Shown here: in pieces, positions 1 to 8,742 of the stretch
Layout of the letters: each line of letters begins with the position of its first letter
Position numbering within the stretch: the stretch's first letter is position 1
The notes under the pieces: model-generated
Seen by the model: the letters and a program-made list of their open reading frames with translations, nothing else
The model's database searches: none
Told to the model about the DNA's origin: nothing
Assembly: GCF_003364255.1 (NCBI RefSeq)
Contig: NZ_NXLR01000008.1
Location: 18,029-82,028, forward strand
Reading direction: 5' to 3'
DNA from: Helicobacter marmotae
Lineage (GTDB): Bacteria; Campylobacterota; Campylobacteria; Campylobacterales; Helicobacteraceae
DNA length: 64,000 bases
Translations under genes and position numbers: made by a program

Positions 1-354
1 AATGCCCTAAGTGAGCAGGAAAATACTCAAGTGTGGAGTGAGGGGTATTTTATCCTTTTGCATATTTTAGAGCCTATAGCGCCTCATATTTGCTGGGAGT
101 TAAGCCAGCGGTATTTTAAACTAGCTAATTTTGGGCATATAGAGGTTGATTATAATGCCTTAAAAAAAGAGAGGGTGAAATATGCCATCACGCTTAATGG
201 CAAGAAACGATCAGAAATTGAACTTAGCTTAGAGCTAAGCCAAGAAGAGATTATTAATGAAGCAAAGCAGAGTGTGGAGAAATGGCTTAAAGATGCAACG
301 ATACTTAAGGAAATTGTCGTGCCAAATAAGCTTGTGAATTTTGTGGTGAAATGA
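1..354 (+). CDS. leuS: Leucyl-tRNA synthetase, C-terminal fragment
   Basis: The open frame runs in from base 1, so only the last 117 residues are present. They contain the anticodon-binding stretch LLHILEPIAPHICWEL, typical of class Ia leucyl-tRNA synthetases, followed by the small C-terminal domain ending VNFVVK. The enzyme charges tRNA-Leu with leucine in the cytoplasm; the catalytic HIGH/KMSKS core lies outside the window. The stop codon overlaps the start of the next gene (ATGATGA), so the two are probably translationally coupled. An internal GTG at 31 is not the real start, because the family signature continues upstream of it. Identification rests on the C-terminal signature plus the leuS-lptE-folC order known from Campylobacterota. 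Confidence 0.9.
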   Translation, partial: NALSEQENTQVWSEGYFILLHILEPIAPHICWELSQRYFKLANFGHIEVDYNALKKERVKYAITLNGKKRSEIELSLELSQEEIINEAKQSVEKWLKDATILKEIVVPNKLVNFVVK

Positions 355-872
355 TGAAAAAGCTTTGCTTTTTTGTATTATGTGTGTTTTTCTCTATGGG
401 CTGTGGGTATCAGCCGGTGAGCTATTATGCACAGAGTATTTTTAATGATGGAGTGTATGTGGATATTATAATGAATGCCTCCGTGCCAGAATCGGGAAGT
501 ATGGTCAAAGATACGGTCAATAATGCTATTATCAAACGTTTTGCAAGTAGCCTCAAAAGTAAAGATGAGGCGAAGAGCTTTTTAAAAATCAATGTCCAAA
601 GTATCACCCAAACGCCTGTGGCTTATAATCAACAAGGCTTTGTGAGCTATTATCGCACCAATATTGTGCTTGGGATTCATTTTGAGAATATTAATGGAGC
701 GAACTTTGATGTAATAAACTCTGGCTATTATGACTATAGTGCGGACTTTACTTCAACACTTGTGCTTGATCAATATCGTTTAGAATCTATCACTCAAGCT
801 ACCAATTCAGCCCTTGATAAATTTATCTCTCAAGTGGCGTATTATGGGGAGTTTTATGATGAAAATAGATGA
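351..872 (+). CDS. lptE: LptE-like lipopolysaccharide-assembly lipoprotein
   Basis: A 173-residue protein with a type II signal peptide: MMKK, a hydrophobic run of about 12 residues, then a lipobox ending MGC and the sequence GCGYQP. A GCGY start of the mature protein is characteristic of LptE, the outer-membrane lipoprotein that plugs the LptD translocon and delivers lipopolysaccharide to the cell surface. The remainder is a mixed alpha/beta domain with weak primary conservation, as usual for this family. It overlaps the leuS stop by 4 bases and the next gene by 17 bases, so it is within one operon. The second ATG at 354 is an equally possible start. The call comes from lipobox plus context; another small lipoprotein family is possible. 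Confidence 0.7.
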   Translation: MMKKLCFFVLCVFFSMGCGYQPVSYYAQSIFNDGVYVDIIMNASVPESGSMVKDTVNNAIIKRFASSLKSKDEAKSFLKINVQSITQTPVAYNQQGFVSYYRTNIVLGIHFENINGANFDVINSGYYDYSADFTSTLVLDQYRLESITQATNSALDKFISQVAYYGEFYDENR

Positions 873-1893
873 TATTTCTCGCAAAGCACTCCAGCGATTG
901 TATTTTGCTAAGAAGCCTCCTACGCCTAAGGCGTATTTTGATATGTTTTATGAAATGGCTAAGCTTGATGGATGGGAGCAGATAGAAGAGCTAAATTGGC
1001 AAATGCAGTGGTTGAATAAATTTGATAAAACTGAACAAGAGCAGCTAAAAAAGGCAAGAAACCCTGATGAGTTTATAGAGATAGCCGCCCTGCTTTTAAG
1101 AGAATCAAAGCAAAATTGCTCCATTGAGCATTTGCAGAGTTTAAAGGCACTTATTCGTAAATTGCTAGGGACGATTTCTGATATGTTTTCTATCGGGGCG
1201 AAAAATCGCTATGCCTTTTTATTCCGCTTAAGTAGCATTAATCAATTAGAAGATACCCAAAAGCTAGTGAAGTATTGGGAGCAGTTTAGGGCGTCTAAAA
1301 TGCACATAGAGACACTCAAAAGGCTAACAAATATCATCGCCCACACGTTGCGGGAGCTAGATTCTCAAGGGAAAGTGAGCAAAGAGGCTTTAGAGCTCTC
1401 ATCTGTGCTAATGATGCACCCTGAAATGCTTGTAGAAAGCCGTATGCTTGATGGCATTGAAAAGCTTTTAGGCATAAAGTCTTCGAGTAAAGCGGAGGCA
1501 TTGTATGAAGATAAAGAAATGCTACAAAGTGGCTGTGTGGCTGCATTTAAGGTAGTGAATTTAGATTTTTCAAATAAAGAGAGGGTGGATATTAAGGAAG
1601 TTAATCCCAAGGCTATGGAGATTCTAAAAAAGCTCTGCCTTAATGGGCTTAAAAATGGCTTTTTAGTAGGGGATTATAAAAATGGCTTTGCGCTTATGTT
1701 TAAGGGTATAGATACACAAAGTGCATTAGAGCAAATAAGCCCTATTGCCAAGCAGTTAGAGAAACAGAAGTTTTCCTATCAGGGGAGTACTTTTACCTTT
1801 AGCTTTGAATTAAAGGTGTTTGATTTAAAGACATTTACCTCTTTAAAAGATATGAATGAGAAGCTCTCGCATTTATTGAGTGAGGGCACATAA
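856..1893 (+). CDS. Degenerate GGDEF-domain protein (paralogue A)
   Basis: A 345-residue cytoplasmic protein. I start it at the ATG at 856 because GGGGAG lies five bases upstream (846-851); an in-frame ATG follows at 859. The N-terminus has a helical segment with PPTPKAYFDMFYEMA at about residues 21-35. It resembles the PTPENY-type segment that precedes GGDEF domains in some Campylobacterota diguanylate cyclases. The last 120 residues have the length and secondary-structure rhythm of a GGDEF domain, but the signature position reads approximately DYKNGFALMF, so the GGDEF/GGEEF motif is absent. Cyclase activity is therefore unlikely; a structural or nucleotide-sensing role is inference. It sits between lptE and folC. 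As I recall, Campylobacter jejuni has an unknown gene at the same place and H. pylori does not. A similar architecture recurs at 54951-56099. Confidence 0.55.
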   Translation: MMKIDDISRKALQRLYFAKKPPTPKAYFDMFYEMAKLDGWEQIEELNWQMQWLNKFDKTEQEQLKKARNPDEFIEIAALLLRESKQNCSIEHLQSLKALIRKLLGTISDMFSIGAKNRYAFLFRLSSINQLEDTQKLVKYWEQFRASKMHIETLKRLTNIIAHTLRELDSQGKVSKEALELSSVLMMHPEMLVESRMLDGIEKLLGIKSSSKAEALYEDKEMLQSGCVAAFKVVNLDFSNKERVDIKEVNPKAMEILKKLCLNGLKNGFLVGDYKNGFALMFKGIDTQSALEQISPIAKQLEKQKFSYQGSTFTFSFELKVFDLKTFTSLKDMNEKLSHLLSEGT

Positions 1894-1901
1894 GAGGGGG
1901 T

Positions 1902-3119
1902 ATGCGGATGTTAAGCCTTGAAGAAGTGCTTGCAAGCAAGGGCGCAGAATATGCACCATTTGATAGAGGACGTATGGGGAGAATCTATGCCCAAATTGCC
2001 CCTGTGTATGGCTTTAATGAATATTTAACCCATACATGCAAGGTGATACATATTATGGGCACAAATGGCAAGGGGAGCACGGGGCGGTTTGTGAGTATGG
2101 GATTGGCGCAGAATCACAAAAGTGTGCTTCATTTTAGCTCGCCACATTTACTTAGCTTCAACGAACGTTATTATATAAGTAGGGAAGATTATCAAGGTGA
2201 TATTCATAGCGCAGAGCTTGAATCGGCTCATCAAAGGCTTTGGAGTATAGAATCTGTCCATGAGGCGAGTTATTTTGAATATGCTACTTTGCTTGCTTTT
2301 GTGCTTGCTAGGGATTATGAATATCTTGTGCTTGAGGCAGGGGTTGGGGGAGAGTATGATTCTACTTCTGTGATAGGTGCAAATGTAAGTGTTTATACCC
2401 CTATTGGCTTAGATCATCAAGATATGCTTGGGCAGAGTGTGCAAGAGATAGCGCTTACTAAACTTAGGGCGATGAGCGGATATACTTTGATAGCTAAACA
2501 AATACATAAAGAAGTCATACCACTTGCTCAAAGCATAGCACAAGAGAGGGGCATAGTGTGTGAAATGATTACAGATATTAGCCAAGATAGCGATTTTAGC
2601 GATGATATAGAGGCTTTTAGGGAGTATGTGCTAGCTTATCATCTCCCCTCATTCTTACGTGCTAATCTCTATAGCGCAATGCGCATTCTTCTCTATCTTG
2701 GAATGAAATTTGTTTTTCAAGGGCTTGGTGGGCTTTCACTTCGTGGGAGATGTGAGGCTTTAAATGCCCATATCATGCTTGATGTGGGGCATAATATTGA
2801 CGGAGCTAGGGTATTAAGTGAGCATTTTGGCACAAAAAAGGTCTATCTAGTGTATAATAGCTATTTTCAAAAGGATATGGAGGCTATTTTATATGTGCTT
2901 TTGCCAATCATTAAGCAGGTTTTAATTATATCTGTGGAGAATCCTAGAATTTGTCCCAAACAAAGGCTAATAAACATACTTCAAAAGTTGGCAATTCCAT
3001 ATAAAGACTTTGATATAAACCAAATCAAAGCAGATAGAGATTACCTCGTTTTTGGTTCTTTTAGTGTCGTTGAGACATTTTTACAACAATACAAAGGAAT
3101 AGAGTGCAAGATAAATTAA
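1902..3119 (+). CDS. folC: Folylpolyglutamate synthase / dihydrofolate synthase
   Basis: A 405-residue Mur-ligase-family enzyme that adds glutamate to dihydropteroate or tetrahydrofolate, making and retaining folates in the cytoplasm. The P-loop GTNGKGSTG is at residues 53-61. It is followed by FSSPHLLSFNERY, the substrate loop of FolC, and later LEAGVGGEYDSTS and GLDHQDMLG, which are family metal/ATP-binding blocks. The C-terminal ligase domain is recognised by LRGRCE and DVGHNIDGA. The start ATG at 1902 has a GAGGGGG ribosome-binding site. The gene lies 8 bases after the GGDEF-like gene and overlaps csd2, so it belongs to the same operon. Length matches the family. Confidence 0.93.
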   Translation: MRMLSLEEVLASKGAEYAPFDRGRMGRIYAQIAPVYGFNEYLTHTCKVIHIMGTNGKGSTGRFVSMGLAQNHKSVLHFSSPHLLSFNERYYISREDYQGDIHSAELESAHQRLWSIESVHEASYFEYATLLAFVLARDYEYLVLEAGVGGEYDSTSVIGANVSVYTPIGLDHQDMLGQSVQEIALTKLRAMSGYTLIAKQIHKEVIPLAQSIAQERGIVCEMITDISQDSDFSDDIEAFREYVLAYHLPSFLRANLYSAMRILLYLGMKFVFQGLGGLSLRGRCEALNAHIMLDVGHNIDGARVLSEHFGTKKVYLVYNSYFQKDMEAILYVLLPIIKQVLIISVENPRICPKQRLINILQKLAIPYKDFDINQIKADRDYLVFGSFSVVETFLQQYKGIECKIN

Positions 3120-3979
3120 TGATTTCTATTATTGATGATAATGGTTCTAGGCAGTTTAGTGTGCATCGTTTAGTGCAGAAAGTTGCACTTTTTTTAGGAG
3201 CGGGTATTGTTGTAGTGGTGATTTTATATTTTGTAATCGCACATTTTTTGATGAATGAGCTTGAAGTGATTTTGGCAAACAATACGCAGGTACGTGAAAA
3301 CTTTCAAAGTATTTATGAGAAAAATAGCGAATTAGAACGTAATATTGACTACAAAACAAGCGAGCTTTTAAAGGTGAGTAGCAAGATTAATGAGCTTGAA
3401 AATATCGTTAATGTCCATAAGCGCAACCATGAAACGCATAATAACCAAAATATTGATCTTGAATCTCTCTCTTCGTTGCAAAAAGATATGATTTTAAAGA
3501 TTATCCCTAATGGCGACCCTGTGAGTAGTTTTATTAATAAAGTGTTTCCCCATAAGAGTGCTTCGATTTATACACTGAGCCAAGATACGCCCGTGTATGC
3601 CACGGCAAATGGTATTATTGATTCTGTGCGGGTAGCGGGGAGTGAAAATCATCTTGTACAGATTCAGCATTCTTATGGATTTACCTCAAATTATGGGCAT
3701 TTAGGTAAAGTCATAGTCCAAAAGGGGGATTTTGTAACTAAGGGGCAAGTGATAGGCTATAGTGGCTCAAGCGCAAGTTTGTATTATGATTTGCACTTTA
3801 TTGATTCTGCCTTGCCTGTAGCAAATTACACAGATTGGAATAGTGATAATTTTGCCCAAGTTATTGGCGTAAATAGCGCCATTGATTGGAAAAGTTTAGT
3901 GTGGGCGCTTGATGATATTATTCAGCTTAAGAATTATCGTGTAAGCTATCAGAATGATGAATACGTCATGCCTTATTGA
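3104..3979 (+). CDS. csd2: Csd2-like M23/LytM protein with degenerate catalytic site
   Basis: A 291-residue membrane-anchored protein. It has a short cytoplasmic N-terminus, one transmembrane segment at about residues 27-48 (LGAGIVVVVILYFVIAHFL), a coiled-coil region and a C-terminal LytM fold. The zinc/catalytic motifs HxxxD and HxH seen in the following gene are missing: the HTGVD position is lost and HLHYE is replaced by LYYDLHF. In H. pylori the equivalent inactive partner Csd2 pairs with Csd1 to set helical cell shape by trimming peptidoglycan cross-links. I favour the GTG start at 3104, which has AAAGGAAT about five bases upstream. The ATG at 3119 overlaps the folC stop but has no well-spaced ribosome-binding site. 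The gene order folC-csd2-csd1-ccmA supports the name. Confidence 0.8.
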   Translation: MQDKLMISIIDDNGSRQFSVHRLVQKVALFLGAGIVVVVILYFVIAHFLMNELEVILANNTQVRENFQSIYEKNSELERNIDYKTSELLKVSSKINELENIVNVHKRNHETHNNQNIDLESLSSLQKDMILKIIPNGDPVSSFINKVFPHKSASIYTLSQDTPVYATANGIIDSVRVAGSENHLVQIQHSYGFTSNYGHLGKVIVQKGDFVTKGQVIGYSGSSASLYYDLHFIDSALPVANYTDWNSDNFAQVIGVNSAIDWKSLVWALDDIIQLKNYRVSYQNDEYVMPY

Positions 3980-3992
3980 TATTTAAGAGCAC

Positions 3993-4895
3993 ATGGATTC
4001 AAACAAATCATCTCGCCTTGTTCTTATGATTACCGACCAGAACGGGTCGCGTTATTTTAATGTTAGCTCTATTTTCAAGCAAGTTAGTCTTTATTTTGTA
4101 GTCTTTATTTTGACGCTTATGGCTTTTGGCGTTATATCTATTAAAACTTTCAGTGCAGAGATTCGCAAGATGTCTATACTCAATGAGACGATTGCCAAAC
4201 GTTATGAAAAAATGCTTGCTAAAAATGAAACACTCAATATCCAAATCGGGCAGAGGATTGAAGAAATGACACGAGTGGATAATCGTGTCGGGGATTTGGA
4301 GAGCATTATCGGTGTGCCCTTACATACACCAGAGGAGATGGATAATAACCTTGAGCATCGCATTGATAGTGCCTCACTCACAGGCACGCAGAAAGCTTTT
4401 GTGATGAAGTTTGTCCCTAATGGCTACCCTATGGAATCCTATAGTCGCATTTCCGCACCTTATGGCTATAGAGTGCATCCTTTGTTTTTCACTCGGCATT
4501 TGCATACGGGAGTGGATTTTGCTACGCCTTTAAATACGCCCGTATATGCGACTGCCGATGGTGTTGTAAATGCGGCTGGCTTTTCAACTGGTGGTTATGG
4601 TTATCTTGTTAAAATAGACCATTCACTTGGGTTTATGACTTATTATGCTCATTTGAATAAAATAGTTGTGCAAAAAGGAATGTTTGTGAAACGTGGGCAG
4701 CTTATTGCCTATAGTGGCAACACAGGACAAAGCACGGGTCCGCATCTTCATTATGAGATACGATTTTTGGGTAAGGTTATTGACCCCAAAAATTTTATGG
4801 AATGGAAGATGAGCAATTTTGATTCAATTTTTGAAAAAGAAAGGAGTGTAGCATGGCAATCTTTGTTAGCGACAATAAACAACTTGATGGAGTGA
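3993..4895 (+). CDS. csd1: Csd1-like peptidoglycan DD-endopeptidase (M23/LytM)
   Basis: A 300-residue, single-pass membrane protein (transmembrane segment about residues 31-50), then a coiled coil and an intact LytM metallopeptidase domain. The catalytic set is visible: H171 and D175 in HLHTGVD, H220 in YYAHL, and H251/H253 in GPHLHYE. The enzyme cleaves peptide cross-links in the periplasmic peptidoglycan. In H. pylori Csd1 acts with Csd2 and the bactofilin CcmA to generate curvature. It shares N-terminal sequence with the preceding gene (both have a DxNGSR-F motif near residue 15-22), indicating a tandem duplication in which one copy lost its active site. Its 3' end overlaps ccmA by 43 bases. 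Confidence 0.88.
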   Translation: MDSNKSSRLVLMITDQNGSRYFNVSSIFKQVSLYFVVFILTLMAFGVISIKTFSAEIRKMSILNETIAKRYEKMLAKNETLNIQIGQRIEEMTRVDNRVGDLESIIGVPLHTPEEMDNNLEHRIDSASLTGTQKAFVMKFVPNGYPMESYSRISAPYGYRVHPLFFTRHLHTGVDFATPLNTPVYATADGVVNAAGFSTGGYGYLVKIDHSLGFMTYYAHLNKIVVQKGMFVKRGQLIAYSGNTGQSTGPHLHYEIRFLGKVIDPKNFMEWKMSNFDSIFEKERSVAWQSLLATINNLME

Positions 4896-5266
4896 GTTCA
4901 TCAGGAGGGGCGACTATCATCGCACAAGGTACGAGAATCAAGGGGGAAATCAACACAGATTGTAGATTACATATTGATGGGGAATTTGAGGGGAATATTC
5001 ACTCTAAAGATACTGTTATGGTGGGTAAAAGCGGTTTGGTGCATGGTGATGTCAAAGCAGCATCTTTAATTGTAAGCGGGCGCTTTATAGGAAGTGTCAC
5101 TTCAAATGTGCTTGAGATTAAACCTCAAGGGCGCGTAGAGGGGACGGTTATCACATCTGAATTTGTCATTGAGCGCAAAGGGGTATTTATGGGGGAAAGC
5201 AAAACGAAAGAAAAAGCAAGTAAGACAGATATTGCCTCATTGGAATTACCTAAAAAAGACAAATAG
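4853..5266 (+). CDS. ccmA: Bactofilin CcmA, cell-shape scaffold
   Basis: A 137-residue bactofilin. The core is a run of short beta-helix repeats (TRIKGEINTDCRLHIDGEFEG, continuing to FVIERKGVFMGE) flanked by short polar tails; the C-terminal tail is lysine-rich (about residues 115-137). Bactofilins polymerise without nucleotide at the inner face of the cytoplasmic membrane, and in Helicobacter CcmA organises Csd proteins for helical shape. Its start lies inside the 3' end of csd1, with AAAGGAG about eight bases before the ATG, so the two are expected to be expressed together. Size and repeat pattern agree with the family. Confidence 0.92.
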   Translation: MAIFVSDNKQLDGVSSSGGATIIAQGTRIKGEINTDCRLHIDGEFEGNIHSKDTVMVGKSGLVHGDVKAASLIVSGRFIGSVTSNVLEIKPQGRVEGTVITSEFVIERKGVFMGESKTKEKASKTDIASLELPKKDK

Positions 5267-5280
5267 TATCGGAGAGAGGT

Positions 5281-8200
5281 TTGATACAATCTTGTCTGTA
5301 TAGACTTCTTAAAGCGGGGGATTTCTCTTATGAATTATTACTTGTAGAAGATTCTAAACAAGCCCAAGATGCCTATTGGGTCTTTGATTTTCTTCAAACA
5401 CATAAGGCTTTTGTCCTCCCTGAGTTACCAGTGCATTTTGGTGATGATTTAAGCTCATTTCGCGAAGAATTTTTGCATACACTCAATGTTTTGCATGCGT
5501 TTTATGCTCAAAGTGCGCCTAAGGTGCTTATCTCGCCTATTGCAAGTGTGCTTTATGCACTCCCTAAAGAAAGCATATTGCAAAGCTTTACTTTGAATCT
5601 CGGCAAAGATTATGACTTCCTTGCATTAAAAGAGAAAATCATAGAGTATGGCTATGAATGTGTAGAGGTGGTGGAATTAGAGGGGGAAGTGAGCTTTAGA
5701 GGGGATATTATTGATATTTTTATCCCCCATAGTGAGAATCCTCATAGAATCGCCTTTTTTGATACACAAGTGGAGAGCATACGATCTTTTGATGTCCATA
5801 CGCAAATGAGTAATCCCCTAGAGTTAAAAACCTTAGAGTTGCTCCCGGCACTTTTTTCTTTGAGCGCAGAGGAGAGTAGGGAGATACAATCTCAAGTAGA
5901 GCAGAGTGATTTTGAAGGCTTTAATAAAGATGTGGCTTCCTTTGGCTTTTGGTTTTTGGGTGATCGGGCGCAGTTTTTACCCCTTGTGTATAAGAGTCTG
6001 CTTACTCCTCAAGCACTCAATACTGCCAAAGAGATTTATAGCTTAGATTCGATGTATAAAGCCCTAGAGTGGCAGAGTATAGAATCTTTACCCCTATGCC
6101 AAGAGCTTCAAGGGTATAGCGATATACTCTTTAATCCGAGAAATTTGGGTTCGATGATAAAAGCACATGATAAAAAGCATATTATCTTACTTAGCTCCAA
6201 TGACATTAAGCTCAAAGCCTTTGATGAAGTGGATTTGCAAGGAGTAGAGATAAAACACTCTAGCGCGATTGTCAATCTCATAACCCCAGATGAGCTAATA
6301 CTCTCACTCAATATCCATACGCCTAAACATAGGGCTAAAAAGCCTACCTTAAAGCTTAATGAGATTTCTCAAGGTGAGTATGTCGTGCATAGCGATTATG
6401 GCATTGGGCTTTTTATGGGGCTTAAAAATATACAAATTGCTGGAGTGGAGCGGGATTTTATTGAAATTGCCTATGCGGGTGAAGATAAGCTTTTGCTACC
6501 AGTGGAAAATCTCAATATGATTGATAGATATGTGGCAGATTCTACACAGATACCTATACTTGATAGATTGGGTAAGGCGAGCTTTGCAAAATTAAAGCAA
6601 AAAGTGAGGGCAAAACTCTTAGAAATAGCCAATGGTATCATCGAGCTTGCTGCTAAACGCAATTTATTAAAGGGCGTGAAAATTGATACACAAGAGCCTA
6701 AGCTTATTGCCTTTCAAAATGCCTGTGGTTTCACCCTCACAGATGACCAGCTAAGAAGCATTGAAGAGATTTATGCGGATTTATCTTCAGGCAAGGTTAT
6801 GGATCGACTATTAAGTGGCGATGTGGGCTTTGGCAAGACAGAAGTAGCCATGAATGCGATATATGCCATCTGCCTTGCTCACTATCAAGCGGCGATGATA
6901 GTACCTACGACTTTATTATGCACGCAGCATTATCATGCCCTAAAGGAGCGCTTAGAGCCCTTTGGCGTGCGTGTGGCAAGGTGTGATAGATTCTTAAAGT
7001 CTAAAGAGAAGCTTGCTTTATTTGAAGCGCTTAAAAATGGCGCAATAGATGTGGTTGTGGGCACACACGCGCTTTTGGGCGCGGAGTTTAGCAATCTTGG
7101 TTTGATTGTAATAGATGAGGAGCATAAATTTGGTGTGAAGCAAAAGGAGCGCATTAAGGCATTATCTGCAAACACTCATCTTTTAAGTATGAGTGCTACG
7201 CCCATACCTCGCACGCTCAATATGGCGCTCTCTCAAATTAAGTCTTTAAGCTCTCTGTATACTCCACCACGAGAGCGACTCCCTGTGCGTACTTTTGTGA
7301 AAACAGGCAAACCCCAGCTTTTAAAAGAAGTCATTTTGCGGGAGTTAAGACGTGGCGGTGCGGTATTTTATATCCATAACAATATCGCAAGTATTGACAA
7401 AAAGGCAAAAGAGCTCCAAGCCCTCCTGCCTCAAATTAAGCTTGCCACTTTACATTCTCAAATTGATAATGCCACAAGCGAGGTGATAATGTGTGATTTT
7501 GCGAGCAATACATATAATCTTTTGCTTTGCACAAGCATTATAGAATCTGGCATTCACCTCCCTAATGCTAATACTATTATCGTAGCGGGAGCAGATAGGT
7601 TTGGCATAGCAGATTTACATCAATTGCGTGGACGTGTGGGGAGAGGCAATAAAGAGGGATTTTGCTATTTTTTGGTTGATGATATGGAGCATATCACTCC
7701 AGAGGCAAAGAAGCGACTTATGGCATTAGAGAAAAACTCCTATCTTGGGAGCGGTGAGAATCTTGCGTATTATGATTTAGAAATACGTGGCGGAGGGAAT
7801 CTACTAGGTGAGGCACAAAGCGGGCATATTAAAAATATCGGCTATGGGTTGTATTTGCGTATGTTAGAGGAGTGCATACATTATCTTAGTGGCAAGGGCA
7901 GTGTAGAGGAGAGTGAGTGTGATATAAAGCTTAATATTAATGCCTATTTGAATCCTGTATTGATTGCAAGTGATAAATTACGCTTAGAGCTCTATCGTAG
8001 GCTCTCATTTTGTGCGAGTTTGAGTGAAGTTAATGAGATAGAATCTGAAATTTTTGATAGATTTGGTGCGCTTGATGAGCTAAGCAAAGCATTTTTAGAG
8101 CTTATACGCATTAAGGTGCTTGCAAATATGTGCCATTTGAAACAAATATTGCATTATGGGCAGAATATCACACTTGTGTATAGGGATGGGAGTAAAAAAG

Positions 8201-8292
8201 GTATGGTATCGGCAAGTAAGGATTGGGATGATGTGCTTAAGTGTATTATGGTATTTTTACGCAATGAAGTAAAAAACAAGCAGGAGCAATGA
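5281..8292 (+). CDS. mfd: Transcription-repair coupling factor
   Basis: A 1003-residue superfamily II DNA translocase that removes RNA polymerase stalled at lesions and recruits UvrA. The UvrB-homology region is at the N-terminus, the RNA-polymerase interaction domain around residues 360-420 (GEYVVHSDYGIGLF), and Walker A GDVGFGKTE near residue 511. Walker B is DEEHKFGVKQ, followed by SATPIPRTLNMAL, motif VI QLRGRVGRG and the TRG translocation motif. I use the TTG at 5281, preceded directly by GGAGAGAGG; the sequence after it, MIQSCLYRLL, fits the start of epsilonproteobacterial Mfd, and no ATG is close by. Slightly shorter than E. coli Mfd, as usual in this group. It follows ccmA by 14 bases. 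Confidence 0.95.
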   Translation: MIQSCLYRLLKAGDFSYELLLVEDSKQAQDAYWVFDFLQTHKAFVLPELPVHFGDDLSSFREEFLHTLNVLHAFYAQSAPKVLISPIASVLYALPKESILQSFTLNLGKDYDFLALKEKIIEYGYECVEVVELEGEVSFRGDIIDIFIPHSENPHRIAFFDTQVESIRSFDVHTQMSNPLELKTLELLPALFSLSAEESREIQSQVEQSDFEGFNKDVASFGFWFLGDRAQFLPLVYKSLLTPQALNTAKEIYSLDSMYKALEWQSIESLPLCQELQGYSDILFNPRNLGSMIKAHDKKHIILLSSNDIKLKAFDEVDLQGVEIKHSSAIVNLITPDELILSLNIHTPKHRAKKPTLKLNEISQGEYVVHSDYGIGLFMGLKNIQIAGVERDFIEIAYAGEDKLLLPVENLNMIDRYVADSTQIPILDRLGKASFAKLKQKVRAKLLEIANGIIELAAKRNLLKGVKIDTQEPKLIAFQNACGFTLTDDQLRSIEEIYADLSSGKVMDRLLSGDVGFGKTEVAMNAIYAICLAHYQAAMIVPTTLLCTQHYHALKERLEPFGVRVARCDRFLKSKEKLALFEALKNGAIDVVVGTHALLGAEFSNLGLIVIDEEHKFGVKQKERIKALSANTHLLSMSATPIPRTLNMALSQIKSLSSLYTPPRERLPVRTFVKTGKPQLLKEVILRELRRGGAVFYIHNNIASIDKKAKELQALLPQIKLATLHSQIDNATSEVIMCDFASNTYNLLLCTSIIESGIHLPNANTIIVAGADRFGIADLHQLRGRVGRGNKEGFCYFLVDDMEHITPEAKKRLMALEKNSYLGSGENLAYYDLEIRGGGNLLGEAQSGHIKNIGYGLYLRMLEECIHYLSGKGSVEESECDIKLNINAYLNPVLIASDKLRLELYRRLSFCASLSEVNEIESEIFDRFGALDELSKAFLELIRIKVLANMCHLKQILHYGQNITLVYRDGSKKGMVSASKDWDDVLKCIMVFLRNEVKNKQEQ

Positions 8293-8293
8293 A

Positions 8294-8542
8294 GTGAGAT
8301 GTGGCTTTTGTGAGCGGATAAAAAAACTGCGCAAGATTGATGTAGCGCTTATGGTGGGCATTTGTGTGTTTATGTATATTGCTAATCAATTACAGCTTAG
8401 GGAGTATCGAGCCCAAAAGGTACAAGAGAGTGCAAAAATCCAGCAAAAAGAAGAAGCAGAGTTGAAGATTTATGAAGATTTGCAACGCAAATGTTATTTC
8501 AAGCAAGATAAAAATGCTTGCGATGAGCTAAAAGCATATTAG
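8294..8542 (+). CDS. Small single-pass membrane protein, unknown function
   Basis: An 82-residue protein starting at a GTG at 8294, with AGGAG seven bases upstream inside the 3' end of mfd. It contains a basic N-terminus with CGFC (residues 3-6), one transmembrane segment (about residues 17-34, VALMVGICVFMYIANQL) and a polar helical tail. The tail has a second cysteine pair, CYFKQDKNAC, near the C-terminus. The positive-inside rule predicts a cytoplasmic N-terminus with the tail in the periplasm, where the cysteine pair could form a disulfide. It is separated from the mfd stop by one base, so it is probably co-transcribed. I do not recognise the family. Confidence 0.6.
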   Translation: MRCGFCERIKKLRKIDVALMVGICVFMYIANQLQLREYRAQKVQESAKIQQKEEAELKIYEDLQRKCYFKQDKNACDELKAY

Positions 8543-8607
8543 ACGACCAAAGATGAATGCTAAAATTTCAGTGTTATACAAGATATGAAAAAGATTGTTT
8601 AAAGAAG

Positions 8608-8682
8608 TGGCTCCGGATGCAGGATTCGAACCTGCGACCAAGTGGTTAACAGCCACCTACTCTACCGCTGAGCTAATCCGGA
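8608..8682 (-). tRNA. tRNA-Asn (GTT)
   Basis: The minus strand folds as a complete tRNA. The acceptor arm TCCGGAT pairs with ATCCGGA, the D-arm is TTAGCTCAGCGGTAGAG, and the anticodon loop is CTGTTAA with anticodon GTT (asparagine). The T-arm is GCAGGTTCGAATCCTGC, the discriminator is G and the CCA end is encoded. It sits alone between the mfd operon and the major porin gene, in the opposite orientation. A consensus promoter lies directly upstream (8714-8742). Confidence 0.97.
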
Positions 8683-8713
8683 ATATAAAATGAAAGCAAA
8701 TAAATAGGCGGAG

Positions 8714-8742
8714 ATTATATAGAAAAACTTTTTTTTTGTCAA
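8714..8742 (-). promoter_or_regulatory. Consensus sigma-70-type promoter of tRNA-Asn
   Basis: On the minus strand TTGACA (8742-8737) is followed after exactly 17 bases by TATAAT (8719-8714), about 30 bases before the tRNA 5' end. An A-tract fills the start of the spacer. A perfect -35 box is unusual for Helicobacter housekeeping promoters, which generally rely on the -10 element, and suits a strong stable-RNA gene. Confidence 0.8.

Noticed and set aside
8729..8737. T9 tract as a phase-variation switch
   Set aside because: It is part of the spacer of the tRNA promoter, where an A/T run is ordinary, and no reading frame crosses it. A length change would alter promoter spacing, but nothing suggests selection for that.
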